From Streptomyces olindensis (GTDB lineage: Bacteria; Actinomycetota; Actinomycetes; Streptomycetales; Streptomycetaceae), in assembly GCA_000696115.1 (NCBI GenBank), contig JJOH01000016.1, forward strand, positions 1 to 64,000: a DNA stretch of 64,000 nucleotides, written 5' to 3'. Positions 16,244-24,658 of this stretch are shown piece by piece; the stretch's first letter is position 1; every line of letters begins with the position of its first letter. The position numbers and the translations under genes were made by a program. The notes beneath the pieces are model-generated. The model saw only the letters and a list, made by a program, of their open reading frames with translations. It did no database searches and was not told the DNA's origin.

Positions 16244-17002
16244 TCAACTGGTGACGGCCTTGTACATGGCGTTCCACATCTCCAGTTGGATGTTCAGCGT
16301 CTCGCGGGCGCCGTAGGCGATCTCTGCGACGTCCGCCTCGGTGCGGCAGTTGTTCTCGACGCACCTCTTCGCGTCCGCGGCGTGGCGCTCCTCGACGCCC
16401 TCGTCACCGACGTGGACGTTGAAGTAGATCTCGACCTTGTCGACGAACTCGGACTCGGGCAGCCCGGTGTTGCTGTTGCGGAACGCCGTACGGCAGATCT
16501 GCAGCATGGTGTCGGCGTGTGACTCCAGGGCCATCGCGACGCCCAGCATCCGGTGGTAGCTGCCGCCCACCAGTTCCCGAGTGCGCTCGCGGTACTTGAA
16601 CGTCTCGGCGATGACCAGGTTGCTGTGCCGCGCCTCCTTCACCCGCAGCGGCGACAGGCCGAACTCCACCTCGCCGTGCAGGTTGTGGGCGTTCTCCATC
16701 AGGATTTCGTGGCACTTCGCGGCCTCGCCGTTCCCGGTCTCCTCGTTGAGGATGAAGGAGAACAGGGTCAGCGTGTCACGGTCGTCGTTGGCCGCTGCCT
16801 GGGCGCAGACGTGGGCGATTCCCTTGACCGTACCCTCGGTCCTGTGGAAGAAGTTCGCCCGGTGGAAGTCGTAGGTCTGGCTGTTCCACGACGTGTCCTG
16901 CAAGAACTTGAAGTAGTCGTTGCTGTAGACGTCATGCTGTTCCAGGCCGTCCATGAGTGAGGCGACCTGATCCTTGAGTGTGGCTTCCGTGCTCGTGCTC
17001 AT
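16244..17002 (-). CDS. Haem-oxygenase-like diiron oxidase (iron-containing redox enzyme family)
   Basis: All-helical 252-residue protein of the fold shared with SznF, BesC and UndA, which use diiron and O2 for N-oxygenation, C-C cleavage or decarboxylation. Candidate ligands are E87/E88 and H98 in NEETGNGEAAKCH, E160 in MALESHAD, and H197 with E201/E204 (or H207) in NVHVGDEGVEERH. The last motif departs from the common H-x3-D-x2-H spacing. ATG 17002 has GGGGGTG 8 nt upstream. It is the first gene of the operon and the probable key catalyst. A 13-codon ORF overlaps its start. Confidence 0.8.
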   Translation of the reverse strand: MSTSTEATLKDQVASLMDGLEQHDVYSNDYFKFLQDTSWNSQTYDFHRANFFHRTEGTVKGIAHVCAQAAANDDRDTLTLFSFILNEETGNGEAAKCHEILMENAHNLHGEVEFGLSPLRVKEARHSNLVIAETFKYRERTRELVGGSYHRMLGVAMALESHADTMLQICRTAFRNSNTGLPESEFVDKVEIYFNVHVGDEGVEERHAADAKRCVENNCRTEADVAEIAYGARETLNIQLEMWNAMYKAVTS

Positions 17003-17040
17003 CTTGCGTGCACCCCCAGTTCGCACCGAATTTGCATCAT
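16999..17040 (-). CDS. Possible 13-residue leader peptide overlapping the diiron oxidase start
   Basis: ATG ATG at 17040/17037 opens a reading frame for MMQIRCELGVHAR. Its TGA overlaps the ATG of the oxidase by 4 nt (ATGA). It is too short to support by composition. It could couple translation or act as a leader, or be chance. Confidence 0.25.
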   Translation of the reverse strand: MMQIRCELGVHAR

Positions 17041-17588
17041 GACGCCTGGCCAGATATCAGTACTGGCCTCTCTCCCAGAGGAAAGCGGAGCCGGACTTGT
17101 GATCTCAAGTTCTCATCCGCGCCCAGAATTCGTCCAATACATAATTGTCACCGATTCCATCGCGGTGCGCGATAGATCGGGAAGCTCCCGCTCGGTGTCG
17201 GCGGCGTCTTTCCGTCCGGCTGACCTGGCCTTTCCTCATGATGGTCATGGGGGTGAGCGGCTGACCGCCGGGGAAGTCCGTCGAACTGTGCCAGGACGGG
17301 GGTGCGGACATCTGACCGGATCGGACCGGTCCGGAGTACGGGATGGACGCCCATGTTCTGAAAGTTGGGGGCAATCCAGGCATGCATTTCGGCCAAGTCG
17401 CGAAGCCTTATGCAGATTTCAAGGCGCACGGTTGTGGGAGCGAAAGCACATAGGTAGAAAGGGCAAAGGCAATCCTTGGCGCCGACGTCCGTGCCGGTCA
17501 CCCACGGGGCCGGCGGCTCCTCCCCGTCCGGCCCCTGACGGATCGCACTGCGAGGTCGCCCGCACGGAAAACCGGGCGGCGGTCCCTT
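17003..17588. other. 586-nt non-coding control region between LysR gene and oxidase operon
   Basis: No convincing gene. Short frames here lack codon bias and family features. The segment is visibly richer in A/T than its surroundings, for example around 17125-17150 and 17400-17460, as expected for promoter DNA. The inverted repeat GGCCAG-N9-CTGGCC at 17048-17068 lies 46 nt before the oxidase start and has the size of a regulator half-site pair. It probably holds the operon promoter. Confidence 0.55.
17048..17068 (-). promoter_or_regulatory. Inverted repeat, candidate regulator site for the oxidase operon
   Basis: Perfect 6-bp arms GGCCAG and CTGGCC separated by 9 A/T-rich bases, centred about 56 nt upstream of the diiron-oxidase start. 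LysR proteins favour interrupted dyads of this size; assignment to the neighbouring LysR is inference. Confidence 0.35.
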
Positions 17589-18476
17589 TCACTCCGTGTC
17601 GTCGTCCTCCGGGATGCCGAGGATGGCGAGGAAGGCGGTGGCCGCGGGCGTGCGGTTGTCGCGGCTCCAGATCATGTATTCGACGCGGGTCGGCGCGTCG
17701 GTGACCTCGATGGTGATGACGCCGGTGAGCTGAGCCGCGTAGGCGGAGGGGAGCATGGCGATGCCGAGGCCCTGTCCGGCCAGTCGCGCCAGGAAGTCCG
17801 CGTTGGTCACCTCGAAGGCGACGTCGCGGTGGACGCCGGCGGCCGAGAAGGCCAGGTCGGACTGGACACGTCCGTCTGTCCTGGCCGGCAGGTCCACGAA
17901 CACCTCGGAGGAGAGCCTGCGCAGATCGACCGCCGACTCCTGGGCCAGGGGGTGGTCCGGCCCGACGACGGCGACGAGCCGGTCACGGGCGAGTTCACGG
18001 GAGTTGACGCCCTCGGGGCGCACCGTGGTCGGCAGCCCGAGGAAAGCCACCCCTACGCCTCCCTCTCTGACCTGTTCGACGAGTTTGTCGCCCGCGCCCA
18101 CGCTCAGGCTGATGCGCACGTTCGGATACTGCTGGTTGAAGTCACGTAAGGCGCCTGGGACGTCTACCGCGGCGACGGACGGAACGACACCCACGGCGAG
18201 CCGCCCGCGTATCTCGCCGACCGCCGCGGCGACTTCGTTGGCCGCGCGCTCGGCGGCGTCCAGGCATTGCCGGGCCGAGGGCAGGAACGCCGCACCGGCC
18301 GGAGTCAGCCGTACTCGGCGGCTGGTGCGTTCGAAGAGCCGTGCCCCCAGCTCCTTTTCGAGCCGGGCCACTTGGTGGCTGAGAGCGGACTGGACGACCA
18401 GGCAGCGTTCGGCGGCCCGGGTGAAGCTGTTTGTCTCGGCGACGGCGACCACGTAGCGCATCTGCTGAAGATCCAT
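17589..18476 (-). CDS. LysR-family transcriptional regulator
   Basis: DNA-binding protein of about 295 aa with the N-terminal winged helix (MDLQQMRYVVAVAE, then SFTRAAERCLVVQSALSHQVARL) and a C-terminal periplasmic-binding-like effector domain (LAVGVVPSVAAVDVPG onward). The start at 18476 fits the canonical LysR N-terminus; an in-frame ATG at 18494 is possible. It lies upstream of and in line with the six-gene operon, separated by 586 nt, so it is the natural candidate for its regulator. The effector is unknown. Confidence 0.85.
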   Translation of the reverse strand: MDLQQMRYVVAVAETNSFTRAAERCLVVQSALSHQVARLEKELGARLFERTSRRVRLTPAGAAFLPSARQCLDAAERAANEVAAAVGEIRGRLAVGVVPSVAAVDVPGALRDFNQQYPNVRISLSVGAGDKLVEQVREGGVGVAFLGLPTTVRPEGVNSRELARDRLVAVVGPDHPLAQESAVDLRRLSSEVFVDLPARTDGRVQSDLAFSAAGVHRDVAFEVTNADFLARLAGQGLGIAMLPSAYAAQLTGVITIEVTDAPTRVEYMIWSRDNRTPAATAFLAILGIPEDDDTE

Positions 18477-18575
18477 GGATCCATCGTGTGTCATGTCCAG
18501 AAGAGCTGAGAAGCGGTCGCACAGCAGGAATCCATCCTTCAGGAAACCGGCGGCCGATCTTCTGCGGGGCGCGAC

Positions 18576-19028
18576 TCACCCCAGCATCCGCCGCAACGCA
18601 TCCCGCAGAGCCACCCTCTCCCCCTCGGAAAGACCGGCCAACGGCTCCCGCGCGAACCGCAGTGACTCCCGCAGGCTCCGCGCCACCCGCCGCCCCTCCT
18701 CCGTCGCCGCCGCCACCTTCACCCGCCGGTCCGCGGGATCCGGACGTCGCTCGACCAGCCCGCGCGCCTCCAGCCGGTCCACGATCCCCGTCACGTTCGA
18801 CGGCTCGCACTTCAGCCGCTGCGCCAGCCTCCGCATCGGCAGCGGCTCCAGGCACAGCAGGCTCAGCAGCCGCGCCTGCGCCCCCGTGAGGGCGTGCTCC
18901 GCCGCCGCCGACTCGTAGTCCTCGTGGAACCGCGCCACGACCTCCCCGATCAGCTCCACGACCTCGAGCGTCAGCGGATCGGGGCGGCGGCTCGTCGTGC
19001 TCTGGGGGGTCGGTGCGGTGGAGGCCAT
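18576..19028 (-). CDS. MarR-family regulator
   Basis: 150-residue winged-helix repressor with LTGAQARLLSLLCLEPLPMRRLAQRLKC-type recognition region and the DPADRRVK wing. It is divergent from the oxidoreductase gene at 19128. The 99-nt intergenic segment carries two palindromes, so it probably represses itself and the oxidoreductase. The conserved N-terminal sensing Cys of OhrR is absent; the only Cys residues are around the recognition helix. Confidence 0.85.
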   Translation of the reverse strand: MASTAPTPQSTTSRRPDPLTLEVVELIGEVVARFHEDYESAAAEHALTGAQARLLSLLCLEPLPMRRLAQRLKCEPSNVTGIVDRLEARGLVERRPDPADRRVKVAAATEEGRRVARSLRESLRFAREPLAGLSEGERVALRDALRRMLG

Positions 19029-19057
19029 GCGATCGAGGGTACCCGGTTATTTGACAA

Positions 19058-19098
19058 CCTGAAATTTTCAGGAGCATGGTTGTTTCAGGTACTGAAAC
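19058..19098. promoter_or_regulatory. Two palindromic operators between marR and the oxidoreductase gene
   Basis: CCTGAAATTTTCAGG (19058-19072, perfect) and GTTTCAGGTACTGAAAC (19082-19098, perfect 7-bp arms, 3-nt centre). Both share CTGAAA half-sites and are separated by about one helical turn, as expected for MarR dimers. TTGACA at 19051-19056 overlaps the left side. Confidence 0.7.
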
Positions 19099-19127
19099 AT
19101 TCGCACCCACGTGAGGACAGGCGCCCC

Positions 19128-20150
19128 ATGACCGACACCCCCACCCTCCCCGCCGTCAGCCGCGAATGGCACCTGTTGAGCCGTCCGGTCGGCTGGCCGA
19201 AGCCCGAGGACTTCGCCCTGGTCGAGGCGGAGGTGCCGCAGCCCGGTGAGGGGCAGGTCCTCGTCCGGAACAAGTACCTCTCCGTGGACCCGTACATGCG
19301 CGGCCGGATGAGCGCCGCCAAGTCCTACGTCGCCCCGTTCGAGCTGGGCAAGGTCATGCAGGGCGGTGCCGTCGGCGAGGTCGTGGCCTCCAACGCGGAG
19401 GGGCTGGCCGTCGGGGACCACGTGCTGCACTTCTTCGGGTGGCGGGAGTACGCCGTCGTCGGCGCCAAGAACGCCGTGAAGGTGGACCCGGACGCCGCGC
19501 CGCTGTCGACGTACCTCGGTGTCCTGGGCATGACCGGCCTCACCGCCTACGCGGGACTGCTGCGCACCGCCGCCTTCAAGGAGGGCGACGCCGTCTTCGT
19601 CTCCGGCGCCGCCGGTGCCGTGGGCGGCCAGGTCGGGCAGATCGCCAGGCTGAAGGGCGCCTCGCGGGTCATCGGATCCGCCGGGTCGGAGGAGAAGGTG
19701 AAGCTCCTCGTGGAGGAGTACGGCTTCGACGCCGCCTTCAACTACAAGGACGGGCCCGTGGGCGAGCAGCTGCGCGCCGCCGCTCCCGACGGGATCGACG
19801 TCTACTTCGACAACGTCGGCGGTGACCACCTGGAGGCGGCCATCGGCTCCCTCAACCAGGGCGGCCGGATCGCCGTCTGCGGGATGATCTCCGTCTACAA
19901 CAACACCGAGCCCGCCCCGGGCCCGAAGAACCTCGCCCGCCTCATCCAGACCCGCGGCCGTATCGAGGGCTTCCTGGTCGGGGACCACTACGACCTCCAG
20001 TCGCAGTTCGTGCAGGAGGTCGCCCCCTGGGTCGCCTCCGGTGAGCTGAAGTACCGGGAGACCGTCGTCGAGGGCATCGAGAACAACCTGGAGGCCTTCC
20101 TGGGCGTGCTGCGCGGCGACAACACCGGGAAGATGATCGTCAAGCTCTGA
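19128..20150 (+). CDS. NADP-dependent oxidoreductase (MDR, leukotriene B4 dehydrogenase/CurA type)
   Basis: Zinc-free medium-chain reductase of 340 aa that reduces alpha,beta-unsaturated carbonyls with NADPH. Motifs include YLSVDPYMRGRM, GMTGLTAYAGL, SGAAGAVGGQVGQIAR (NADPH loop), YFDNVGGDHLEAA and CGMISVYN. The start is ATG 19128 with GAGGA about 12 nt upstream. It is controlled by the divergent MarR through the paired palindromes. The likely role is detoxification of electrophiles. Confidence 0.9.
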   Translation: MTDTPTLPAVSREWHLLSRPVGWPKPEDFALVEAEVPQPGEGQVLVRNKYLSVDPYMRGRMSAAKSYVAPFELGKVMQGGAVGEVVASNAEGLAVGDHVLHFFGWREYAVVGAKNAVKVDPDAAPLSTYLGVLGMTGLTAYAGLLRTAAFKEGDAVFVSGAAGAVGGQVGQIARLKGASRVIGSAGSEEKVKLLVEEYGFDAAFNYKDGPVGEQLRAAAPDGIDVYFDNVGGDHLEAAIGSLNQGGRIAVCGMISVYNNTEPAPGPKNLARLIQTRGRIEGFLVGDHYDLQSQFVQEVAPWVASGELKYRETVVEGIENNLEAFLGVLRGDNTGKMIVKL

Positions 20151-20256
20151 GGGCTCCCGGCGCCCTTTGCTGGACTTCCGGCATGCGGTAGTTTCTTTCC
20201 GAATCCGTCCCGGTCCGGGCGCGAGCCGCGGCGGACGACCGAAGGAACACAACCGC

Positions 20257-20676
20257 ATGCCGATCCAGCAGTCCGACGTCCTGTACACCGCCGTCGCCAC
20301 CGCCGAGAACGGGCGCGACGGGCGGGTGGCCACCGATGACGGCCGGCTCGACGTCGTCGTCAACCCGCCCCGGGCGATGGGCGGGAGCGGCGCCGGCACC
20401 AACCCCGAGCAGCTGTTCGCCGCCGGGTACAGCGCCTGCTTCCAGGGCGCCCTCGGTGTCGTCGCCCGTGAGGAGGGTGCCGACCTCACCGGTTCGACCG
20501 TGACCGCGAAGGTCGGCCTCGGGAAGAACAGGGAGGGGTTCGGGATCATCGTCGAGATCTCGGCCGACATACCGAAGGTGGACCGGGGCACCGCGCGGTC
20601 GCTGATCGAGAAGGCCCACCAGGTGTGCCCGTACTCGAAGGCGACCCGCGGGAACATCACCGTGACGCTCGTCTGA
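20257..20676 (+). CDS. ohr: Organic hydroperoxide resistance protein (Ohr/OsmC)
   Basis: Thiol peroxidase that reduces organic hydroperoxides, 139 aa. The two redox cysteines are in GYSACFQGAL and HQVCPYSKA, and NPEQLFAAG is the Ohr signature. The ATG has GAAGGA 9 nt upstream. It lies 106 nt after the oxidoreductase on the same strand. No OhrR-type regulator with an N-terminal sensing Cys is adjacent. Confidence 0.93.
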   Translation: MPIQQSDVLYTAVATAENGRDGRVATDDGRLDVVVNPPRAMGGSGAGTNPEQLFAAGYSACFQGALGVVAREEGADLTGSTVTAKVGLGKNREGFGIIVEISADIPKVDRGTARSLIEKAHQVCPYSKATRGNITVTLV

Positions 20677-20694
20677 CGACGCTCGTTGTCTGCG

Positions 20695-20731
20695 CGGAGG
20701 CCGCATCCTTGGACGTGGGATGCGGCCTCCG
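20695..20731. terminator. Bidirectional hairpin between ohr and the serine hydrolase
   Basis: Perfect 14-bp stem (CGGAGGCCGCATCC at 20695-20708 with 20718-20731), 9-nt loop, between convergent genes. Confidence 0.8.
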
Positions 20732-20744
20732 TCCGTGCCCGGGG

Positions 20745-21890
20745 TCAGCGGGCGAGCGCCGCCTTGTGGACCGCCCGCGCGAGGCGGCCGTTCTCCGGGG
20801 CCGCGCCGCCGGGGAAGGCGAACCGGCGCCGCGTGTAGCCGTACGCGAGGCCGCTCCACGGGTCCGCGAAGGCCTGCGAGCCGCTGGCGCCGCTGTGCCC
20901 GATCGCCCCGGCGCCGAGGAACGGGTGCCACGTGTCAGCCGTGGTCTGGAAGCCGAGGCCGAACGACTTGTGGGTCCGGGCCACCAGGTCGTAGCCGACC
21001 GAGTGGAACTGGCCGAACTCCGCCACGGTGTCCGGCTTCAGCAGCGGGGCCTGCTCGCCCACCTCGCTGATCGCCGCCGCGTACATCCCCGCCAGGCCCC
21101 GCGCCGACGCCACCCCGCCCACCGACGCCGGGCCCTTCGCGCGCACCAGCGGCATGTTGGGGAGCGAGGCCAGATCGGTCGGCTCGGCCGCGTGCCGGTT
21201 GAAGGCGATCGAGGCGAGGGTGTGCGGGCCCGTCGGGGCGGCGTCGAGGAGGGCCTGCTCCTCGGGGGTCGGATCCATCGGCTGGGTGGTGCGGAAGCGC
21301 GGCTCCTGCGGCGCGGGCAGCCCGAGGAAGAAGTCCAGGCCGTACGGGGCCCTGATCCGCTCCTGGTACACCTCCTGGAGCGTGCGGCCCGTGGCACGGC
21401 GTACGACCTCGTTGGACAGGGCCCCGCTGACCAGGGCGTGGTAGCCGAACGCCGTGCCGGGGCGCCAGAACGGCCGCTGGTCGGCGAGGCGTTCGGCGAG
21501 CTGTCGGTCGTCGGCCAGCTCCGCGAGCGTGAAGCCGCTGTCCGTGCCGACCACCCCGGCCCGGTGCGCGAGCAGCTCGCGCAGGGTCAGGACGCCCTTG
21601 CCCTCGGCCGCGAACTCCGGCCAGTAGTACGTCACCTTGCGGTCCAGTTCCAGCGTGCCGTCCTGGACGAGGAGGGCGACGACCAGGGCGGCGGCGCCCT
21701 TGGTGGACGAGAACACGCCGTAGAGGGCGTCCGCGTCGGTCCCCGCCCACAGGTCGACGACCTTGCGGCCGTGCACGTAGGCGCACAGCTGGCCCTCGTA
21801 GTCGGGGCGTTCCCCGGCCACGCACGCTGCGAACTCCTCACGTACGTTCTCGAAGCCGTCCGCCACGGTGCCGTGGATCTCCTGCGTCAT
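20745..21890 (-). CDS. Beta-lactamase-fold serine hydrolase (EstB-like esterase)
   Basis: 381 aa, class C beta-lactamase fold. The nucleophile motif is SSTKG (Ser-x-x-Lys), the second motif is YHA in FGYHALVSG, and the third region is GHSGASGSQAF. No signal peptide is seen, so it is cytoplasmic, more like EstB carboxylesterases than secreted beta-lactamases. ATG 21890 overlaps the stop of the M14 peptidase gene by 4 nt and has GAGGAGAG upstream, so the two are co-translated. Confidence 0.88.
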   Translation of the reverse strand: MTQEIHGTVADGFENVREEFAACVAGERPDYEGQLCAYVHGRKVVDLWAGTDADALYGVFSSTKGAAALVVALLVQDGTLELDRKVTYYWPEFAAEGKGVLTLRELLAHRAGVVGTDSGFTLAELADDRQLAERLADQRPFWRPGTAFGYHALVSGALSNEVVRRATGRTLQEVYQERIRAPYGLDFFLGLPAPQEPRFRTTQPMDPTPEEQALLDAAPTGPHTLASIAFNRHAAEPTDLASLPNMPLVRAKGPASVGGVASARGLAGMYAAAISEVGEQAPLLKPDTVAEFGQFHSVGYDLVARTHKSFGLGFQTTADTWHPFLGAGAIGHSGASGSQAFADPWSGLAYGYTRRRFAFPGGAAPENGRLARAVHKAALAR

Positions 21891-24460
21891 CCGCTCTCCT
21901 CAACTGAACCGCTGTGTGCCACTGTGAACAATGCCCGTGCCACCTGCGGGAATTCCCCCTTCGGATGGTCCCGGAAGAGGGGTTCGGTGCCGAACAGGAC
22001 CGTGCGCCCGCCGCTGACCACCGCGGCCTGCCCGGCGGCCTCGGCGGGGCCGCCGGTGCCGTCCCGGAGCGGGCGCCAGTGTCCGGAAACCAGCGGGTTC
22101 CCGGCCGCGTACGACTGCTCCACGCGCACGCCGGGGCCGAGATCGGTGAACCAGAGCGGGGCGTAGACGAAGCCGTGGGACGGTGCCTCGCGGGTGAGCG
22201 CGCCCGAGTTCACCGTGCGGACCACGCCGTTGGCCGCGTCGTTGCCCTCGACCGGCTTGACGGCCAGCCGCCCCGCCGCCGCGTTCAGGTCCGCTCCCGT
22301 CGCACCCCGGCCCACCAGGCCGTGGCCGTCGAGGAAGGCGTCCAGGGCCCTGCGGGCGGAGGCCGACAGGGCGGCGCGGTTCAAGCCGGTGGAGACGAAC
22401 AGCACGTCCGCGGCGGACCAGTCGAAGCCCGCGTTCAGGACCGCCGTCGAGACCGGCGTGACGTCGAAGCCCATCTCCCGCAGCGCGAACAGCTCACCCG
22501 GTGTGACGGCGGCGGCGACCCGGACGCGGCGCAGGGGAGTCGTGCCGGCCGCCCGCGTGGCCGTGAAGGCGACGTCGTGGGCGCGGGCGGCGGTGAGCGC
22601 GGCGCGGCGGGCCGACGCCGGGACGATCGCGCTGCCGTCCGCCGACTGCCGTACGGGAACACCCTGACGGAGGAGGGAGTTGAGCGCGGCGATCTCGCGC
22701 GGATCGGTCAGGCGCAGACGGAGGTCGCCGTATGCGGGCACGTGCGCCACGGGGGCCGCCTCGGTGACCGGGCGCAGGGGCGCGCCCCGCAGGCTGCCCG
22801 ACGGCACCCGCTCGACCGTGGCGCCCCACAGACGGCCCAGGCTCCAGCCCGAGATGTCGTACATCTCCGAGACCCGGTCGCTGATGTCCCGGCCGTCGGC
22901 CAGCAGCACGTTCGCCATGCCGCGTTTCGGCTGGTGCAGGTCGACGACGTACGAGCCCTCGGGGTAGGTCCGTCCGGCGAGACGGAAGGGGCGGGTGGCG
23001 CGGGTGACGCGGACGTCGTTGGCGAGGAGGTGGTCGACCAGGCGGGCGGCGGCCGGCGCCGAGCGCTGGGTGCGTGAGGTGCCGGGCGGGATGACGTAGG
23101 CGCGCGGGAAGGTGGTCGTGTAGACGTCCTCCGGGCCGATGCCGGGGACGCCGGGGACGGTCTCCGGCGACACCGGGACCTGCGGGGCACCGGCCGCGCC
23201 GCGGCGGAAGACCTCGATCTGGTCGGCTACGAGACCGGCGCGGTGCTCGCGGACGTGGTCCAGGGTGGCGCGGATCGCCGCTCCCGCCACGGCCGTGTTG
23301 ACCGCCGAGCGGCGGCGCAGCTCCGGGACGGGCAGGTCCTCGTACTCCTCGTTGTTCACCGCCAGCGGGATCTCTACCGTGTGGGCGGCCACCGTGCCGT
23401 GGAAGGCCGCGTACTGCGGGGTGAAGATGGGCGGCCAGTCGTCCCAGCCCTCCTCCTGGTCGCGGAACGGGATCTGGGCCGGCTCCACGCCGTCCTTCCC
23501 GGGCGTGAAGCCGAGGGCGTTGACGGCCGACTCCATGCCGAGGGCGTTGGCGTAGGAGTTCTTCAGGAAGAGGTCGTACTCGTAGTTCTCGCCGTGCGGG
23601 GGAGTGGTCGGCTCGATGAGCGTGCCGTTGACGTAGCCGTGCAGGTCCAGCAGGACGGCCGGCTGCTTGTCCAGCTGGATCCGCCGCATGGCGCGCGTCT
23701 CGGGCTGGGAGGCGGTGACGAAGTCCCGGTTGAGGTCGAAGCCGTTGGCGTTGGCGCGGGTGCCGGCGATGCGGCCGTCCGGGTTGGCCGTGATGTTGAA
23801 GTACAGGCGGCTGTGCGCGAGGAGGTCGCGGGTGCCGGCGTCCTGGGCGGTCGCGAGCTGCTCCACGATCCTCAGGGCGGCGTCCGTGCCCTCCCACTCG
23901 TTGCCGTGGATGTTGCTGTTGACGAAGACCGGCGTCTTGTAGTCCCGCCTGATCTCACGGGACCTGGCGGCCGTCGCGGGCGCGCTCTCGATCAGGTCGC
24001 GCATCCGCTCCTGGGCGCGGGCCTCGCGGGCGGTCTCCGGGGCGGTGACGGTGACCAGGTAGAGGCGGTGGCCGCCGGCCGAGCGGCCCGCCACCTCCAC
24101 GCTCACCCGGTCCCCGAGGCGTTGCAGCGCGTTCAGCTTCGGGGCGATCCCGTGGTACGGGGTAAGGCCCAGCTTCAGGGACTTGTCGCCGGGGTTCACC
24201 GGGTCCGGGGAGAGGGTCTGGCGGCGGGGGTAGCCGCGGGTGTCCGCGGCGGCGGAGGTCTCTTCGGGAGCGGCCAGGGCCCGCCGGGCCGCGCTCGCGG
24301 GAGCCTGGGCCGCCCGGCCGTCCAGGGCGGCGCCCTCGCGGGTGACGGGCTTCGGGTCCGCGCCGGCGGTGCCCGGGGCGAGCAGGAGCGAACCCGCCGT
24401 GGCGAGAGTGAGGGTGACGATCAGCGCAGGTCTCGCAGGAACGGTTCTCGTGGTGCGCAC
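21887..24460 (-). CDS. Secreted M14 zinc carboxypeptidase, large form
   Basis: 857 aa. GTG 24460 with GGGAGG 6 nt upstream gives a clear signal peptide (VRTTRTVPARPALIVTLTLA, cleavage near GTAGA). The M14 domain has zinc ligands in NIHGNEWEG (His, Glu) and a later HTVEIPL (His), plus NPDGRIAGTRANANGFDLNRDF for substrate binding. Some 450 residues follow the catalytic domain, including DRDGRD-like and glutamine-amidotransferase-like segments I cannot assign. It is translationally coupled to the EstB-like gene. Confidence 0.88.
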   Translation of the reverse strand: MRTTRTVPARPALIVTLTLATAGSLLLAPGTAGADPKPVTREGAALDGRAAQAPASAARRALAAPEETSAAADTRGYPRRQTLSPDPVNPGDKSLKLGLTPYHGIAPKLNALQRLGDRVSVEVAGRSAGGHRLYLVTVTAPETAREARAQERMRDLIESAPATAARSREIRRDYKTPVFVNSNIHGNEWEGTDAALRIVEQLATAQDAGTRDLLAHSRLYFNITANPDGRIAGTRANANGFDLNRDFVTASQPETRAMRRIQLDKQPAVLLDLHGYVNGTLIEPTTPPHGENYEYDLFLKNSYANALGMESAVNALGFTPGKDGVEPAQIPFRDQEEGWDDWPPIFTPQYAAFHGTVAAHTVEIPLAVNNEEYEDLPVPELRRRSAVNTAVAGAAIRATLDHVREHRAGLVADQIEVFRRGAAGAPQVPVSPETVPGVPGIGPEDVYTTTFPRAYVIPPGTSRTQRSAPAAARLVDHLLANDVRVTRATRPFRLAGRTYPEGSYVVDLHQPKRGMANVLLADGRDISDRVSEMYDISGWSLGRLWGATVERVPSGSLRGAPLRPVTEAAPVAHVPAYGDLRLRLTDPREIAALNSLLRQGVPVRQSADGSAIVPASARRAALTAARAHDVAFTATRAAGTTPLRRVRVAAAVTPGELFALREMGFDVTPVSTAVLNAGFDWSAADVLFVSTGLNRAALSASARRALDAFLDGHGLVGRGATGADLNAAAGRLAVKPVEGNDAANGVVRTVNSGALTREAPSHGFVYAPLWFTDLGPGVRVEQSYAAGNPLVSGHWRPLRDGTGGPAEAAGQAAVVSGGRTVLFGTEPLFRDHPKGEFPQVARALFTVAHSGSVEESG

Positions 24461-24658
24461 GCAGTACCTCCCGAGGGGCTTCCTGAGATCGGTACGGCGA
24501 GGTGTACCGGTTCGACTCAACGGCAACAAGGGCGCGTTGGTGTCACCGGTGACCCGGATGGCTCTGCCGAGTGCGCACCGCCTGACCTGGGCGGCCTGTG
24601 ACAGCGGTGTGACCGGAGCGCGTCAAGAGCGCGACACCGGCCCCGATAGGGTCGTCCC

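Noticed and set aside
17039..17704. Open frame across the LysR-operon gap (plus strand), and a 117-codon minus-strand frame at 17148-17501
   Set aside because: No family features, poor codon bias, overlap with the LysR end or with A/T-rich promoter-like DNA.
11219..18476. Prophage or integrative element
   Set aside because: No integrase, transposase, tRNA end or direct-repeat boundary seen around the six-gene cluster.
18576..19028. OhrR regulating ohr
   Set aside because: The N-terminal sensing Cys of OhrR is missing and ohr is not directly adjacent. The divergent palindromes point to the reductase as target.
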